Source of the DNA: an uncultured Prevotellaceae bacterium
GTDB lineage: Bacteria; Bacteroidota; Bacteroidia; Bacteroidales; Muribaculaceae
Direction of reading: 5' to 3'
DNA length: 6,040 nt
Assembly: GCA_900556245.1 (NCBI GenBank)
Contig: USOC01000077.1
Location: 1 to 6,040 of the forward strand
This document shows, piece after piece, positions 4,270-6,040 of this stretch. Both the position numbers and the translations under genes were made by a program. Numbering within the stretch: position 1 is the first letter of the stretch; the number at the start of each line of letters is the position of its first letter. The notes under the pieces were generated by a model. The model was not told where the DNA came from and ran no database searches. It saw nothing but the letters and a program-made list of their open reading frames with translations.

Positions 4270-6040
4270 TTATCGCTTCACTAACTTGAGGACCTTTCCG
4301 GAGGCATGCACCAGATAGACTCCGGCGGGCAGAGCGCGCAGGTCGAGTGTCGCACGCGTGCCGACTGCCACCGCTTCCGCCACTTTTACGCCTTCAAGCG
4401 ACCACACCACCACCCGGTCGCCGTCCGCAAGTCCGTCGACCGCAGCTTCGTCGGCCGCCGGGTTCGGATAGAGCCGCAATGTGGCAGCTGACGGCCCGCC
4501 GATGCCGGATTCGCCGACGGCAAGCGACTTGACGGCCTGTCCGCCGTCCGTGTCAAGCACCATGGCCCGAGAGTCGAAGCAGCGGAAATAGACATCGTAG
4601 TTGCCGGATTCGGGGAATTGCACGTCGAACACGGCCGATGCCTGTCCGCCGGCGGGCAACGATACTTCCCGGCTGACTGCTTCAAACGAAATGCCTTTGG
4701 AACGCTCGATGAATGTGGCAAAGACCGTTCCGGAGAGATTCGTCTGCGACTCGTTGCGCAGAGCCACTTCAACCGTCTGGGGCTGTCCCGCCACATAGAG
4801 CGGCGACATCCTTGCCGTTTCGGTCACCATCACGATTTTCGGCATTTCGGCATTGGGTATGATTTTATATTCATATTCCCAGACAAACGGATTGAGCATC
4901 TCGCGCTCGCCGTCGGACGTCAGCTGCCGCACCTTGAAGACGTAGCCGCCTTCGAGCGGATAGTAGTTGAAGTCCTGATTCCAGTCGATAGAAGCTCCGG
5001 TGGGCGCATTCGGTTTGAACACCAGCTGCACGTCGCGCACCGTCGCCAGAAATACTTCCCTGCCGCCGTCGGTCGGACAGGCGTAGAGATTGGCGCTCAC
5101 TTTCCCGTCCCTGTTGTTGGCAACCCACACTTCCGAATACATCCGGATCCGTTCATATTGTCCTATCCATATCGTGCCGGACGTGCGCGTTCTCGCCGTC
5201 TGGGAGGCTGTCAGAATCGGATAGTCCACCTCCGGTTTCAGCGTGATGAACAGATCTTTGGCGCAAGTGACGCCTTCCGAAGGAACCACCTTGTAGGTGC
5301 CGGCCGGCATACGGAAGCCGTTGTCGGGATTTGTCGGAGTCATGGAGAAGGTTTTTGTCTCGATGACGTCGGCGTAAGGAGAATTGAAATATAGTGTGCG
5401 GCCTTCGTAGACCTTGCCGTCATCGACGCTGACAAAGTTAACGCTGAATTGGAATCTATTGTCGCCTCCCCAATAGTAGATACCGTCGACGTTCCGGCGC
5501 GCTGTCAGGCGCAGCCACATATCGGTCTTGCCAATCAGGTCAGAAGCCGGTTCGATTCCGAGCAGGTCGATGCTTTCAGCGTGGCTTTTTAGGGGGTATG
5601 TATAAGTGGCTTTGCCGTCCTTGTATCTGACTTTTGTCACCCCCTCCTCGTTCATCGGCATCAGCCTCCAGGATTCGCCGGTGCTTTTCCGCCACATCAT
5701 GCGCAGTTCATAGTCACCGTCAGCTACATCGCCTTTGAACAGGGCAGTGCTGGGCGAACCATACCCCGGGAAACATGGCTTTGAGCTGAGTGGCTCTTCT
5801 TGCCGGTATTTTATCTTCCCGCCGGCGACAAGGCAGAAGCCGTAGTAATATTCCATCGGACCGTAGGTGTTGGTTGTCATGCCTTCCGCATTGAGATAGC
5901 AATAGTTGACCCCGCAGGCGCGACAGGTGAATCCGGTGCAGACGGGCATTTCCTCGTAGGGGGCGTCCCCCTCCTGCCGCGGAGAGATTCCGACCAGCAT
6001 CGCATGGTTTCCACCATAGCCGTCGTCCTCGGTCGACGGA
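4270..6040 (-). CDS. Exported T9SS-sorted multidomain protein, C-terminal part; possible C10 peptidase
   Basis: The frame is open to the window edge, so ATG 6000 is internal and the N-terminus is outside. Positions count from that ATG (576 residues to the stop). The C-terminal 69 residues (508-576) form a type IX secretion (Por) type A sorting domain: LRLYPNPA at the start, RVVVWSLEG in the middle, LPAGVYLVHASGKVLKLVKR at the end; it directs export and cell-surface attachment or release. Before it lie beta-sandwich segments, including a CARDB-like one at about 387-490 and an earlier one with DGDYELRMMWRKSTGESWRLMP (94-115). The residues upstream of 6000 (DDGYGGNHAMLVGISP) resemble the exit of C10 (streptopain/PrtT-like) peptidase catalytic domains, and the 94-115 segment resembles the domain that follows it in Bacteroidales members. 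The catalytic Cys and His would lie outside, so the peptidase call is inference. A C-x4-C-x2-C-x4-C cluster occurs at C21-C34. Confidence 0.85.
   Translation of the reverse strand, partial: PSTEDDGYGGNHAMLVGISPRQEGDAPYEEMPVCTGFTCRACGVNYCYLNAEGMTTNTYGPMEYYYGFCLVAGGKIKYRQEEPLSSKPCFPGYGSPSTALFKGDVADGDYELRMMWRKSTGESWRLMPMNEEGVTKVRYKDGKATYTYPLKSHAESIDLLGIEPASDLIGKTDMWLRLTARRNVDGIYYWGGDNRFQFSVNFVSVDDGKVYEGRTLYFNSPYADVIETKTFSMTPTNPDNGFRMPAGTYKVVPSEGVTCAKDLFITLKPEVDYPILTASQTARTRTSGTIWIGQYERIRMYSEVWVANNRDGKVSANLYACPTDGGREVFLATVRDVQLVFKPNAPTGASIDWNQDFNYYPLEGGYVFKVRQLTSDGEREMLNPFVWEYEYKIIPNAEMPKIVMVTETARMSPLYVAGQPQTVEVALRNESQTNLSGTVFATFIERSKGISFEAVSREVSLPAGGQASAVFDVQFPESGNYDVYFRCFDSRAMVLDTDGGQAVKSLAVGESGIGGPSAATLRLYPNPAADEAAVDGLADGDRVVVWSLEGVKVAEAVAVGTRATLDLRALPAGVYLVHASGKVLKLVKR

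Noticed and set aside
4618..5394. Open frame of 258 codons on the + strand
   Set aside because: It is antisense to the beta-sandwich region of the exported protein in GC-rich coding DNA, is rich in His/Arg as such shadows usually are, and has no recognisable domain.

Overview
The window looks like a Bacteroidales chromosome, probably from a gut lineage such as Muribaculaceae or a relative. This rests on a Bacteroidota-typical DUF2400/TIGR02757 protein, a DUF4286 gene next to ruvC, A-rich leaders instead of Shine-Dalgarno sites, and an exported protein ending in a type IX secretion (Por) sorting domain. The family-level placement is inference.

Left part (1-2854, + strand): six genes in one direction with gaps of 17, 51, 1, 14 and 3 bases, probably one operon. 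In order they are the end of a TIGR02757 protein, an unrecognised 126-residue protein, a small integral-membrane lipid kinase of the DgkA family, a PAP2-type lipid phosphatase with a signal peptide, a DUF4286 protein, and the Holliday-junction endonuclease RuvC. The kinase and phosphatase could act on opposite phosphorylation states of one lipid, for example undecaprenol carriers; this is suggested by adjacency only. RuvC with DUF4286 is ordinary Bacteroidota housekeeping context.

Middle (2855-4269): ruvC converges on a small minus-strand operon. The convergent gap holds a GC-rich element with nested inverted and direct repeats that looks like a dispersed REP-type repeat. The minus-strand operon, visibly AT-richer than its surroundings, has three tightly overlapping small genes: a 58-residue protein, a 125-residue His-rich protein that resembles a stand-alone polymorphic-toxin C-terminal domain, and a very acidic, Tyr-rich 119-residue protein that fits an immunity protein. 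Upstream is a 355-base AT-rich gene-free stretch with a candidate Bacteroidales-type promoter, a palindrome overlapping its -7 box, and a strong hairpin that terminates the next gene. This is the most interesting part of the window: a possible orphan toxin-immunity cassette between housekeeping genes and an exported protein.

Right part (4270-6040, - strand): the C-terminal 589 codons of a large secreted protein that runs off the window. It has beta-sandwich repeats, a four-cysteine cluster and a T9SS type A sorting domain. Its upstream end resembles the exit of a C10 (streptopain-like) peptidase catalytic domain, but the catalytic part is outside the window.
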